A DNA stretch of 64,000 nt from Elizabethkingia sp. YR214 (GCF_003058195.1 NZ_QBUH01000009.1:62001-126000), one strand, 5' to 3'; counted from the stretch's first letter, positions 45,486-54,550 are shown. The notes: generated by a model from the sequence alone, not told the origin. Translations and numbers: made by a program.

Positions 45486-46782
45486 AAGGTAATGCGATTT
45501 TAAAAGTTGTCCCTTTACCAGGTTCGCTAATTAATTCGATACTTCCGTTATATCTGGTAACAATATCTTTCACAAGAAAAAGACCCAATCCCAGTCCTTT
45601 TGTATTGTGAATATTGTCGGACTGTATTCTGTAAAATTTCTCGAATATACGCTGCTGCTCCTTTTTGGGAATACCATTTCCGTTATCAGTTACTTTTATA
45701 TTCAATGTATTCTGTATCGCTCTCAGATCAATTTCGGCTCTTGTTGCTCCATATTTGGCACTGTTTTCACAAAGATTCTTTATAAGTGTTTCCATAGCCG
45801 TTCTGCTAAACGGTAGTGTATTGGGAGTTGTGTTGTGCAAAACAAATTCAACTTTGGCATTAGCAAACTGTAGGTCTTCAATGTAGTTGTTCCAATCATC
45901 ATAATATGTCTCTGCATTTTCATCATCATCATCTTCCTGTAACTGCTGCATCAGACTTTCCAATCTGTTGATTTGCCTTTCCACTAATGGGAGATTCTCC
46001 GGGTTCCAGTCTTTTCTCAGAGACTTTGCAGCAATCTTTAAAGTTGCAATAGGTGTTCTAAATTCATGAGCGATATTATCTACTACAGTGTGCAAAATCT
46101 CAACCTGTTTTTGTTGCGAAATTAAATTCTTAATAGTCAGTATAAAGAGCCATAACACAGCAGCAAGTATAAGTATACAGGATATAATAAGAATAGTAAG
46201 ATCTCTGAATACAATGGACTTAATATTAAGTATCTGAATATTGTAATAGGTTTTTACTTTAAATGAGTAGAATTTTTTCAGCTTATTTGTTTGATCATCC
46301 CTATTCTCATTCGAGGTTTCCCACTCACCACCATACCTTCTTCCGACTTCAGTAATTGACCTATTGGTTTCGTAAATAGTGACTGTTGAGTCCAAAATAT
46401 ACTTATTGTCGGGCGTACTTAATATGTTTCTGAACTGGTGAGATACGGCAACTTGTAACTTGCTTCGGGAAGCGACACTATCAACGTAGTGGGAAAAATA
46501 AGGTTTGATGGCTTCCTTGTTTTTTGTGAAAAAATCCAAAAGTTGCTTTTTGGTAATCTCGCCTTTATTAAAACGGATAAGCATTTTCTGAACTGTATCC
46601 TCGCTGACCTCTAATTTTTTTCGGAGAATTGGCTGGTATTGTCCAAGATCCTTATCTAATTTGTCATAGATGTTATTTTCTTTTATCTGATACGTCTTAT
46701 AAAGAAAGTATATCTGAATTCCTACCAGAAGTAGAAATAAGAGCGCAAACACAGATACAAGCCATTTATAGTTTTTTAGCAT
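45475..46782 (-). CDS. Sensor histidine kinase with periplasmic domain
   Basis: 435 residues. Helix 1 (about 7-27), a periplasmic sensor of about 165 residues without a recognised fold, helix 2 (about 195-217), then the dimerisation H-box with His239 in NIAHEFRTP, and an HATPase domain with N box LCENSAKYG, DNGNGIP, FYRIQSDNIHNTKGLGLGL and PGKGTTF. A strongly acidic segment (QEDDDDENAETYYDDW) sits between H-box and ATPase, where most kinases have only a short linker. A TATCTTTG element 4 nt before the ATG suggests a leaderless mRNA. Divergent from the GLPGLI gene. Confidence 0.93.
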   Translation of the reverse strand: MLKNYKWLVSVFALLFLLLVGIQIYFLYKTYQIKENNIYDKLDKDLGQYQPILRKKLEVSEDTVQKMLIRFNKGEITKKQLLDFFTKNKEAIKPYFSHYVDSVASRSKLQVAVSHQFRNILSTPDNKYILDSTVTIYETNRSITEVGRRYGGEWETSNENRDDQTNKLKKFYSFKVKTYYNIQILNIKSIVFRDLTILIISCILILAAVLWLFILTIKNLISQQKQVEILHTVVDNIAHEFRTPIATLKIAAKSLRKDWNPENLPLVERQINRLESLMQQLQEDDDDENAETYYDDWNNYIEDLQFANAKVEFVLHNTTPNTLPFSRTAMETLIKNLCENSAKYGATRAEIDLRAIQNTLNIKVTDNGNGIPKKEQQRIFEKFYRIQSDNIHNTKGLGLGLFLVKDIVTRYNGSIELISEPGKGTTFKIALPYEN

Positions 46783-46786
46783 AAAA

Positions 46787-46794
46787 CAAAGATA
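46787..46794 (-). promoter_or_regulatory. -7 element of the histidine kinase operon
   Basis: Minus-strand TATCTTTG, then TTTT and ATG. The -33 position falls next to the first TTAAC box (46821), so the same sites could autoregulate the kinase operon. Confidence 0.45.
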
Positions 46795-46820
46795 AAATTT
46801 TAACGAATGCTAAAAACACA

Positions 46821-46877
46821 TTAACTCATCATTAACCTTTCATTAACCTGGTTATTTTCTTTTATATAACATATTTG
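46821..46877 (+). promoter_or_regulatory. Three 11-bp-spaced TTAAC boxes and promoter of the GLPGLI gene
   Basis: TTAAC at 46821-46825, 46832-46836 and 46843-46847 (period exactly 11 bp). CATATTTG (46870-46877) begins 27 bp after the start of the third box, and CTG (46848-46850) lies 19 nt before it. Both core elements are off consensus, as in activator-dependent promoters. Helical-phase direct repeats are the usual target of OmpR-family regulators; one is encoded alongside. Confidence 0.7.
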
Positions 46878-46891
46878 CTATAAAAAACTTT

Positions 46892-47725
46892 ATGAAGCGA
46901 TTATTATATTTTTTTACAACAATTATTACTGTCATTTCGTATGCTCAGACCAAGCGTTTTATTTATGAATACAAGTATAAACTGGATTCAACAAAGGAAG
47001 AATATCAAAAAGAAGAAGTAGTATTGGATATTAATCCGGATAATGTAAAGTTTTACGATTATAATTTTTTAGCAGTAGACTCTCTGAACATTCTTCATGG
47101 AAATTACAATGAAGGTTATACCAGCATGACAGAGCAGGTGCTGTTACGAAAAAAGAATTCTTTTCAGAATAATAATTATTTACAAATCTGGATGATGCCT
47201 TATTATTATCTCATGCAAACTAAAGATGAAATGAAATGGGACATCTGTAGTGAGGTTAAAGTAGAAAATGGCTTTAATATGCAGAAGGCGACAACTGATT
47301 TTGGTGGAAGAAAATGGATCGCATGGTTTACTCAGGATATACCGATTTCCGAAGGTCCTTATAAATTTAGAGGGTTACCCGGGCTCATTCTTAAGATTGA
47401 AGATGACAAACATAATTTTATTTATACTTTCTCACGAAATAAAAATCTTCCAAAAACCTTTGACACCAAAAGCTTTGTGGAGAATCATTATGATATGAAG
47501 CCTGTTCTTATAACTTTTCCGGTATGGATAAAGCTAAAAAAAGATTTTTATAATGATCCTTATGCACGGATGAGGGCGGATTTTAAACCCGACTGGGATG
47601 TTAATATTAACGGCCGGAAAATAAAGAGTAAAGAAGAATTTTCAGAGCTTAACGCTAGCATGCAAAAATCAATCAGGGACAACTATTCCAATCCTATAGA
47701 ACTGGATAAAGCAATTCGGTATTAA
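46892..47725 (+). CDS. GLPGLI family protein
   Basis: 277-residue exported protein of the Bacteroidota GLPGLI family: signal peptide ending ISYAQ, the motif KFRGLPGLILKIED near residue 165-178, and the preceding QDIPISEGP segment. Function unknown; family members often stand next to outer-membrane receptors. Here it is 14 nt downstream of a -7 element, divergent from a two-component system. Its stop codon lies inside the first TTAAC box of the next promoter. Confidence 0.9.
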   Translation: MKRLLYFFTTIITVISYAQTKRFIYEYKYKLDSTKEEYQKEEVVLDINPDNVKFYDYNFLAVDSLNILHGNYNEGYTSMTEQVLLRKKNSFQNNNYLQIWMMPYYYLMQTKDEMKWDICSEVKVENGFNMQKATTDFGGRKWIAWFTQDIPISEGPYKFRGLPGLILKIEDDKHNFIYTFSRNKNLPKTFDTKSFVENHYDMKPVLITFPVWIKLKKDFYNDPYARMRADFKPDWDVNINGRKIKSKEEFSELNASMQKSIRDNYSNPIELDKAIRY

Positions 47726-47778
47726 CCCATCATTAACCTTTTATTAACCCTGTTTCAGGAGTTTTAACCGCATTTTTG
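47722..47778 (+). promoter_or_regulatory. Second set of three TTAAC boxes and promoter of the outer-membrane gene
   Basis: TTAAC at 47722-47726, 47733-47737 and 47744-47748 (period 11 bp); CATTTTTG (47771-47778) again begins exactly 27 bp after the third box, with CTG (47750-47752) 18 nt before it. The bases between boxes are also nearly the same as at 46821 (CATCA and CCTTT). The first box overlaps the GLPGLI stop codon. Confidence 0.7.
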
Positions 47779-47814
47779 CCATGTAGTTCAGACCAGATCT
47801 GGGTACCTAAGATC

Positions 47815-50187
47815 ATGAAAAAAATAGTATTATCAATTTGCCTGTTACCTGTAATGTTATGGGCGCAGCAACAAAAAACAGAAGGTATTGTTACAAATAG
47901 TAAAAAAGAAAGAATTCCACAGGCTAAAGTCTATATATATGACCAGAACAATATCTTATTAAAATCTTTGACAACTGATGAAAAAGGTAGTTTCACCGTA
48001 GAAGGTATAGATGCACAAGAAGTAAAAATAGTAGTAGATGATCTGGAGTATGATAAGCTTGAGAAAGTTATAAAGCTTGGTGATTTGGCTGCTAACCCGA
48101 ATTTTGTTCTGAAGAAATCTACAACCGAGATTCAGGAAGTATCTATGACTAAACAAAAGCCGGTTGTAAAAAGAAAAATAGACAGATTGGAGTTTAATGT
48201 AGAAAATAGTAATATTTCCAGTCTTAATGGGTGGGAGATTCTTAAAAAAACACCCGGAGTTGTATTTTCCAATGATGCTTTTAAAATTAAGGGAAGTTCC
48301 GCTATTCTGGTTACAATCAATGATAAAAGAGTGTCGCTTTCCAGTGAAGAACTAAAAAACCTGTTGGAAAATACTCAGGGCAGCGATGTTAAATCTGTAG
48401 AAGTTATTACTAATCCACCAGCTAAATATGAAGCTTCCGGAAGTGCTGTGCTGAATATTGTCCTGAAGCAAAATAAATTGGAAGGATACCGTGGGTATAT
48501 TTCGGGCAAATATGTACAGTCTATTTATCCGAAAGGAGTTGGATCAATTGGGCAATATTATAAAAAAGGTAAAATTTCGGCTATGGCCAGCTATTCCCGT
48601 GGAGCCGGAGCCTATTATCGGGAAGAGTCCAATTATATTTATTATCCGGAAAATCAAACAACATGGCGTGGTATTATGAACCGGAAAGATATTAATAACA
48701 GTCAGAATAGTGTTAACTCCAGTTTAGAATATACACCAGATGATAAAACCACATTCACTTTAAGCTATCGGGGATTTTTTGCACCCAGATCGGCCGGACT
48801 TTATTTTGTGCCCAATACAATATACAATGCCCAAAATGTTGCTGAATCTTATTACAATACTATTAATGATCACAATAGCCGAAATATAAATAACAATATA
48901 AGTTTTCAGGCGGAACGGAAGTTTGATAACAGTACGTTGTCGTTAACAACATATTACATCACCAGTAATTATAAAAAGTACGAGAATGTGCTTACTGACC
49001 TCAACTTTGCCAATCAGCCGCCTTCTACACAAAACTTCATTAGTAACAACTGGCAGGATGTAAAGCTTTTTTCTCAGCAGGTAGATTATGGCTGGAAAAA
49101 AGATAAATGGGAATTGGAAGCAGGAGGTAAATACAGCTTGGTCAAAACCACCAGTACACTTGATTTCTCTGATGATGAAAACGGAAAATTGGTATACCGC
49201 CCGGATAAAAGTAATATATTCAATTACACGGAAGGCTATATTGCTGCTTATGCATCTGCCTCTTTAAATCTGAAGAAATGGGCTTTCAAAGCTGGGCTGA
49301 GAACAGAGAATACAAACCTGAATGGAGTAGTCTCTACACCTTATGAGAAGAATACCAATGATTATTGGAAGCTTTTTCCTACAGCTTATGTTCAATATAC
49401 AACCGACAGCAAGCAACAGTTCGGAATTTCTTATGGCAAAAGAATCAGTAGGCCTTCTTATTCCTGGCTGAATCCTGCCAAGTCATATTATAACCTGTTC
49501 TCTTATTTTCAGGGGGATCCTAAGCTGAAAGCTACTATTTCTCACAATCTAAGCTTTACCTACAATGTTAAAGATTGGAATTTTGAAGCTTATTATCGGA
49601 AAGATATCGATCCGTCTATGGAAATATCTTACCAGGTTCCACAAACTAATACTTTGGTATTTCATTATACCAATATTCAGAAAGCAAATGCTTATGGCGC
49701 AAGTTTGTATAAAAACTTTCAGCTAAAACCTTGGTGGACTCTTAGCGTTTCGGAAGATTTCAGTTACAATGAGAACTATTTCTTTGGACAGGATCAGCAA
49801 TTGTATAAAAACAAAATTTATAGTCTTAACTCCAGTATTTCTACAAGTTTTACACTGAATAAAGCTTCGGATTGGACACTGGAAATTGGACATCAATATT
49901 ATTCACCAGCTATTCAGGGAACATTTAGAATTTCCGGCGCGTGGGAAGCCTATCTGGTAACCAATAGGAAATTCTTCAATAAAAAGCTTGAAGCAAGCTT
50001 GTTCTTCCTTGATATTTTCAAAACTTCCAAGCAGAAAGTGGCAACCAAATATGCCAATCAGGATAACTATTTTATTGATTACAGGGATACACAGCAGTTT
50101 GTGCTTCAGCTAAAATATAATTTTGGGAATCAAAAAGTAAAAGGAACCAAGGCTATAAAGAAAACGGATGAACAAAACAGAATGTAA
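47815..50187 (+). CDS. Outer-membrane beta-barrel protein with CarboxypepD-like and plug domains
   Basis: TonB-receptor-like outer-membrane protein, 790 residues. Signal MKKIVLSICLLPVMLWAQ, which fixes the start at 47815; then a CarboxypepD regulatory-like domain (about 20-100: EGIVTNSKKERIPQAKVYIY), a plug-like domain (KRKIDRLEFNVENSNISSLN, EILKKTPGV, VEVITNPPAKYEASGSAV) and a barrel to the C-terminus. The plug motifs match the Bacteroidota outer membrane beta-barrel family (SusC-unlike, no SusD neighbour). No TonB box is obvious. Substrate unknown; expression probably set by the adjacent two-component system. Confidence 0.92.
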   Translation: MKKIVLSICLLPVMLWAQQQKTEGIVTNSKKERIPQAKVYIYDQNNILLKSLTTDEKGSFTVEGIDAQEVKIVVDDLEYDKLEKVIKLGDLAANPNFVLKKSTTEIQEVSMTKQKPVVKRKIDRLEFNVENSNISSLNGWEILKKTPGVVFSNDAFKIKGSSAILVTINDKRVSLSSEELKNLLENTQGSDVKSVEVITNPPAKYEASGSAVLNIVLKQNKLEGYRGYISGKYVQSIYPKGVGSIGQYYKKGKISAMASYSRGAGAYYREESNYIYYPENQTTWRGIMNRKDINNSQNSVNSSLEYTPDDKTTFTLSYRGFFAPRSAGLYFVPNTIYNAQNVAESYYNTINDHNSRNINNNISFQAERKFDNSTLSLTTYYITSNYKKYENVLTDLNFANQPPSTQNFISNNWQDVKLFSQQVDYGWKKDKWELEAGGKYSLVKTTSTLDFSDDENGKLVYRPDKSNIFNYTEGYIAAYASASLNLKKWAFKAGLRTENTNLNGVVSTPYEKNTNDYWKLFPTAYVQYTTDSKQQFGISYGKRISRPSYSWLNPAKSYYNLFSYFQGDPKLKATISHNLSFTYNVKDWNFEAYYRKDIDPSMEISYQVPQTNTLVFHYTNIQKANAYGASLYKNFQLKPWWTLSVSEDFSYNENYFFGQDQQLYKNKIYSLNSSISTSFTLNKASDWTLEIGHQYYSPAIQGTFRISGAWEAYLVTNRKFFNKKLEASLFFLDIFKTSKQKVATKYANQDNYFIDYRDTQQFVLQLKYNFGNQKVKGTKAIKKTDEQNRM

Positions 50188-50267
50188 CAAGTTGTGAGCG
50201 AGACAAAAATCAGGTTTACTCATACTCAGATATTCCGTAAATTTACACGTCAAATAAATTGCAGTAT

Positions 50268-50990
50268 ATGAGTACTACGGAGATTCTGATAGACGAAAAA
50301 GAAAAGGTTAATTGGGAGGATGTTTTTCTGGATGAAGAAAACAGAAAAGAGCTGAATCAGCTAATGAAAGAGTTTACCTATATCGACGAACTGAAAAAAT
50401 ATAATCTCCCGGTAAATAACAAGGTTCTTTTGCATGGATATTCCGGATGTGGTAAGACAACCACAGCAAAAGCTATTGCTACATCGCTGAATAAGCCTTT
50501 ATACATACTGGATCTTAGTAATTTTATTTCATCCAGAATAGGAGATACCGCAAAGAATATCAGGCTGATTTTTGATAAAGTAAATCGAGAAAATGCAGTA
50601 CTGTTTCTGGATGAATTCGATCATATCGGAAAGATGCGGGGCAATGATGATAAGGATGTTGGAGAGATGCGTCGCCTTGTAAACAGTATTATTCAGATGG
50701 TAGATAACTTCTCTGAAAAAGCTCTCTTGATAGCAGCAACTAACCATATTGATATTTTGGATGTTGCACTCATCAGACGCTTCCAGCTTAGGATAAGTTT
50801 TGCTATGCCTACCGAAGAAGAGCTGGACAGGTATTATGAATTTCTGTTGTTTAAATTTCCTGAAGAATTGCAGGCAGTATCAAGGCGTTATGGAATTTCT
50901 TTTGCTGAGGCCAGAGATTACATTTTTACGGAAATTAAGTCTAATCTTATCAATGAACTGGAGCGTAAAAATCAAAAAATAGTAAGCTAA
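50268..50990 (+). CDS. Stand-alone AAA+ ATPase
   Basis: 240-residue cytosolic AAA protein. Walker A GYSGCGKTT, Walker B AVLFLDEFD, sensor-1 LLIAATNH and arginine finger ALIRRF are all present, so it should hydrolyse ATP. The N-terminal 45 residues are acidic. It resembles the small CDC48/FtsH-type ATPases without a protease or substrate domain. Start at ATG 50268 rather than the TTG three codons earlier. Partner unknown. It lies 80 nt after the outer-membrane gene. Confidence 0.85.
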   Translation: MSTTEILIDEKEKVNWEDVFLDEENRKELNQLMKEFTYIDELKKYNLPVNNKVLLHGYSGCGKTTTAKAIATSLNKPLYILDLSNFISSRIGDTAKNIRLIFDKVNRENAVLFLDEFDHIGKMRGNDDKDVGEMRRLVNSIIQMVDNFSEKALLIAATNHIDILDVALIRRFQLRISFAMPTEEELDRYYEFLLFKFPEELQAVSRRYGISFAEARDYIFTEIKSNLINELERKNQKIVS

Positions 50991-51088
50991 GGATATTCTG
51001 AAAAGTTCACCATATTCTCAGTCTGTTTTTTTTGTACTTTTAGGACAATTAATTGCTTTCTGAATATTAAAAGTTAAACAATACATTG

Positions 51089-51466
51089 ATGTCTGACCAG
51101 GATATAAATATGAAAAGAAGTAAAGAAATCCTTACTAGCTATTTTGCATTTCTGGATCAGCATATCGATGATGTCATTCAGGGTAGGGTTTCTGAATTTA
51201 TGGAACTAAACCAAATTGCTCGTGAACTGGCCGTTTCGCATCAACATCTTTCCGATACTGTCCAACTAGAGACCGGACATCATCCGTGTCATTTCTACGA
51301 TGAGAAAATTATAGACCAGGCAAAGAAGCTTTTAAAAGAAACAAAAGTCCCTATTGCTCGGGTTGCTACACAGCTTACATACGATCCGTCTAATTTTTCC
51401 AAATTCTTCAAAAAATGGACAGGGCAAACACCTGGATATTTTCGAAAAAGTATATCAGATCAATAG
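51089..51466 (+). CDS. Single-domain AraC-type HTH regulator
   Basis: 125 residues, only the AraC DNA-binding domain: MELNQIARELAVSHQHLSD in HTH1, then PIARVATQLTYDPSNFSKF and the FKKWTGQTPGYFRKS signature. No sensory domain. Start at ATG 51089 (an ATG at 51110 is also possible). It may control the AAA gene upstream or the aminopeptidase downstream. Confidence 0.88.
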   Translation: MSDQDINMKRSKEILTSYFAFLDQHIDDVIQGRVSEFMELNQIARELAVSHQHLSDTVQLETGHHPCHFYDEKIIDQAKKLLKETKVPIARVATQLTYDPSNFSKFFKKWTGQTPGYFRKSISDQ

Positions 51467-51568
51467 TATCTAAACAATAAATATAATATTGTCTGATTTC
51501 TTTTAATCATAAAGCCCTTTTGTAGCGGTATTTTCCTTATTTTTGATACTTATCCGTAAATTTTAAAA

Positions 51569-53434
51569 ATGAAAAAAATATTTTTCAGCATAGCTTTGTT
51601 GGGAATGTTAGGTCAGGTTACAGCTCAGGAGTTGTATATGCCAAGAAACATTAAGAAAGCTTATGCTAATGGTACTCGTGATCTGTCGGGAGCACCCGGT
51701 AAAAATTACTGGCAGAATAAAGGAATTTATGATATTCAGATAAAAGTAAATGCTGATACTAAAATTGTTTCCGGCAGCGAGACTATTTTGTATGACAACA
51801 ACAGCCCGGATCAGCTGGATATATTGGCAATCCGTTTTGTAAATAACATGCATAAACCACAGTCACCACGTTCAGGATTTGTATCGAAAGACTTCCTAAG
51901 CTCGGGACTGAAAATAAAATCATTTAGTGTAAACGGTGAAAGCTATAATATTGATAGTGATGACTGGAGTACTGTAGAAGCTGTAAAGCTTAATAAGCCA
52001 TTAGCATCTAAGGCTAAAGCTGAAATAAAAATAGAGTGGGAATATCCACTTTCTGTGCAGAGTGGAAGAGAAGGGCAGATAGATCCGAATACGTTTTATG
52101 TAGCCTATTCTTACCCAAGAGTGTCTGTATATGATGATTATAATGGTTGGGATTTTATTCAGCACTCCGACAGACAAGAGTTCTATAATGATTTCAATGA
52201 TTACAGCTTCGCAATTTCTGCTCCGAAAAACTATGTTGTATGGTCTACAGGAGATTTCCTGAATCCGGAAGAGGTATTGCAACCAGAATACTTAAAGCGC
52301 TTTAAGGAATCCCTGAAGAGCGATAAAATAATACATGTTGCCAACGAAGCCGAGATGAAGTCTGGCAAGGTTACTAAGCAAAATGACTGGAATGTTTGGA
52401 AGTTTAAGGCGAACCATATTTCCGATTTCTGTTTTGCACTAAGCAATCACTATGTATGGGATGCTTCCAGTGTACAGCTCAAATCAAAAAGAGTAAGTGT
52501 GCAGGCTGGCTACAAAGCCGGAGCGAAGGATTTTGAACAATACACAGGATGGATGCGCTACAATATTGACTGGTTTTCCAAAAACTGGCCGGGTGTAGAA
52601 TATCCATATCCGGTAATGACAGCTATCCAAGGATATGCAGATATGGAATATCCTATGATGATTAATGACAGCACAGTTCCGGATAATTTTCAGGATGCAC
52701 GTTTGACAGCAGATCATGAGATCGCTCATACTTATTTCCCTTTCTATATGGGAATTAACGAAACCCGCTATGCTTATATGGATGAAGGCTGGGCAACAAC
52801 ACTGGAATACCTTATCGGAATTGATGAGAACGGAAAAGAAGCTGCAGATACTTTCTATAAAAACTTCAGAACCAAAAGATGGATCACCAGTCCTGCAACT
52901 GAACAGGATCAGCCATTAATTACGATGAGTACACAGGTTTCAGGAGCAGGGTATGGAAATAATTCCTATGTTAAATCGTCTTTGTCCTATCTGGCGCTGA
53001 AAGATTATTTAGGTGATGCTCTGTTTAAAAAAGCACTTCACCATTATATGGACAATTGGAATGGCAAACATCCGGTGCCTTGGGATTATTTCTTTTCCAT
53101 GAATACGGGATCCGGAAAAGATCTTACCTGGTTTTGGAATAATTGGTTCTATAGTAACAATTATATAGATCTGAAAATAGCCAATGCTACTCAGCAAAAT
53201 AATAAACTAAATATCAATATAGAAAACGTAGGCGGATTTGCAATGCCATTCGATGCCGTAGTAGCTTATACTGACGGAACCAAAGAAATCAAGCACTTCA
53301 CACCAGCTATTTGGGAGAAAGACCAAAAGAAAACGATATTGGATATTCCTGTGAAAAAGCAGGTGAAATCTGTGAATCTGGATGGTGGTATTTTCATGGA
53401 CTATACACCACAAGATAATCTGAAGATATTCTAA
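51569..53434 (+). CDS. Secreted M1-family metallopeptidase
   Basis: Zinc aminopeptidase-like protein, 621 residues. Signal peptide ending TAQ; zinc site H383-EIAH-H387 with E406 in MDEGW exactly 19 residues on. The GAMEN exopeptidase loop is replaced by YADMEYPMM, as in some bacterial secreted M1 members. The C-terminal region (TWFWNNWFYSNNYID onward) is a helical/beta domain. Probably periplasmic or surface peptide degradation. A small secreted gene follows after 17 nt. Confidence 0.92.
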   Translation: MKKIFFSIALLGMLGQVTAQELYMPRNIKKAYANGTRDLSGAPGKNYWQNKGIYDIQIKVNADTKIVSGSETILYDNNSPDQLDILAIRFVNNMHKPQSPRSGFVSKDFLSSGLKIKSFSVNGESYNIDSDDWSTVEAVKLNKPLASKAKAEIKIEWEYPLSVQSGREGQIDPNTFYVAYSYPRVSVYDDYNGWDFIQHSDRQEFYNDFNDYSFAISAPKNYVVWSTGDFLNPEEVLQPEYLKRFKESLKSDKIIHVANEAEMKSGKVTKQNDWNVWKFKANHISDFCFALSNHYVWDASSVQLKSKRVSVQAGYKAGAKDFEQYTGWMRYNIDWFSKNWPGVEYPYPVMTAIQGYADMEYPMMINDSTVPDNFQDARLTADHEIAHTYFPFYMGINETRYAYMDEGWATTLEYLIGIDENGKEAADTFYKNFRTKRWITSPATEQDQPLITMSTQVSGAGYGNNSYVKSSLSYLALKDYLGDALFKKALHHYMDNWNGKHPVPWDYFFSMNTGSGKDLTWFWNNWFYSNNYIDLKIANATQQNNKLNINIENVGGFAMPFDAVVAYTDGTKEIKHFTPAIWEKDQKKTILDIPVKKQVKSVNLDGGIFMDYTPQDNLKIF

Positions 53435-53451
53435 TCACTGATACAACAAAG

Positions 53452-53946
53452 ATGAAGAAGCTTTTTTTAGTTCTTATTGTTACCGGATTATTGAGCAGCC
53501 TAAGCGCGCAGAAGAATACAAAAACCGATATATGGTCTGGCTCTTATGGTATATATGCTATAAAGGATAGCCTGATGAAAGCTTCGGATACTTTGATTAT
53601 AGAGCGTATAGCAGATGCAAAAGCTGATGAGGTTGCAGGAAGATATCAATCTGATTTGGCACGTTGGGCAATTACATCAACAAAAGAAGGTAAAAAAGAC
53701 CAGGCCGTAGTAAGACGATTTTTGTTCGTTCCGGAAGATAAGGAAAATCAGTATAAAGAATTTGGCTGGACAGAGTTACACCGAAACGGAAAAATGAACT
53801 GTATAGATGGCAACCATTTTTTTATTTGTCAGACGGAACCTAAAACAAAAGTCCTGTTTAATGGTAAGGATGAGTTTTATACCAGAACCGGAATTTTTGG
53901 AATATGGCTGCACTACGGAATGGTAGACCTTAGAAAACTAAAATAA
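53452..53946 (+). CDS. Secreted hypothetical protein cotranscribed with the M1 peptidase
   Basis: 164 residues with a signal peptide ending SLSAQ. The mature part has a beta-rich look (DIWSGSYGIYAIKD, WAITSTKEGKKDQAVVRRFL, TRTGIFGIWLHYGMVDL). No family recognised. The 17-nt gap and shared terminator imply one transcript with the M1 peptidase, so a helper or lipocalin-like partner role is possible but not shown. Confidence 0.7.
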   Translation: MKKLFLVLIVTGLLSSLSAQKNTKTDIWSGSYGIYAIKDSLMKASDTLIIERIADAKADEVAGRYQSDLARWAITSTKEGKKDQAVVRRFLFVPEDKENQYKEFGWTELHRNGKMNCIDGNHFFICQTEPKTKVLFNGKDEFYTRTGIFGIWLHYGMVDLRKLK

Positions 53947-53965
53947 GCTCTCATATTATAAAATT

Positions 53966-54003
53966 AAAACCTGCCCAAAGAATTTCTTCGGGCAGGTTTT
54001 TTA
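53966..54003 (+). terminator. Intrinsic terminator of the M1 peptidase unit
   Basis: AACCTGCCC / GGGCAGGTT with an inner AAGAA / TTCTT pairing, then a T-run. Confidence 0.88.
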
Positions 54004-54117
54004 TAAAATGCTTTCCATTCGTGTTTTGTACATCAAATTTCATACTTGATAGGTGTCATTTAGAAAGAATCCAAGGGATTTAATGGTTAAATTTGTTTAC
54101 CTAAATAAAAGTAAAGT

Positions 54118-54528
54118 ATGAAAAAACAAGTCTTTCTTATTGCATTATTAGCTTTTGCAGCTTTTTCATGTTCAAAAAAAGAAACTCCTGTAGAAAAGGA
54201 AAGCAATACCATGTTGGAAGAACCTAAAGTTACTGTAGAAGAACAGGACGTAAAAGTAAGTGTTCCTAGACCAGAGAGCGGATTAGAGTTTATCAACGCT
54301 TCCGACTGTCGTACTTGTCATGCCGATGATACCAAACTTATAGGTCCTGCTTATAAAGACGTTGCAGCAAAGTATGAGAACACAGAACCAAATAGAAAAA
54401 TGCTTGCAGAAAAAATCATAAAAGGAGGACAAGGTGTTTGGGGAGAGATTCCGATGGCACCGCATGCAGATCTTACACAAGCTCAGGCAGAAGCTATGGC
54501 AATGTACGTTCTTAGTCTTAAGAAATAA
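54118..54528 (+). CDS. Cytochrome c-type lipoprotein
   Basis: 136 residues. Lipobox FSC (Cys18), an acidic linker of about 40 residues, then a monoheme cytochrome c domain with CRTCH and axial Met in GEIPMAPH. The domain (GPAYKDVAAKYENTEPN, ALSLKK-like end) is of the cytochrome c551/c552 class. Membrane-tethered electron carrier in the periplasm. Followed by a terminator. Confidence 0.93.
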   Translation: MKKQVFLIALLAFAAFSCSKKETPVEKESNTMLEEPKVTVEEQDVKVSVPRPESGLEFINASDCRTCHADDTKLIGPAYKDVAAKYENTEPNRKMLAEKIIKGGQGVWGEIPMAPHADLTQAQAEAMAMYVLSLKK

Positions 54529-54550
54529 ACATTCTAATCCATATATTATT

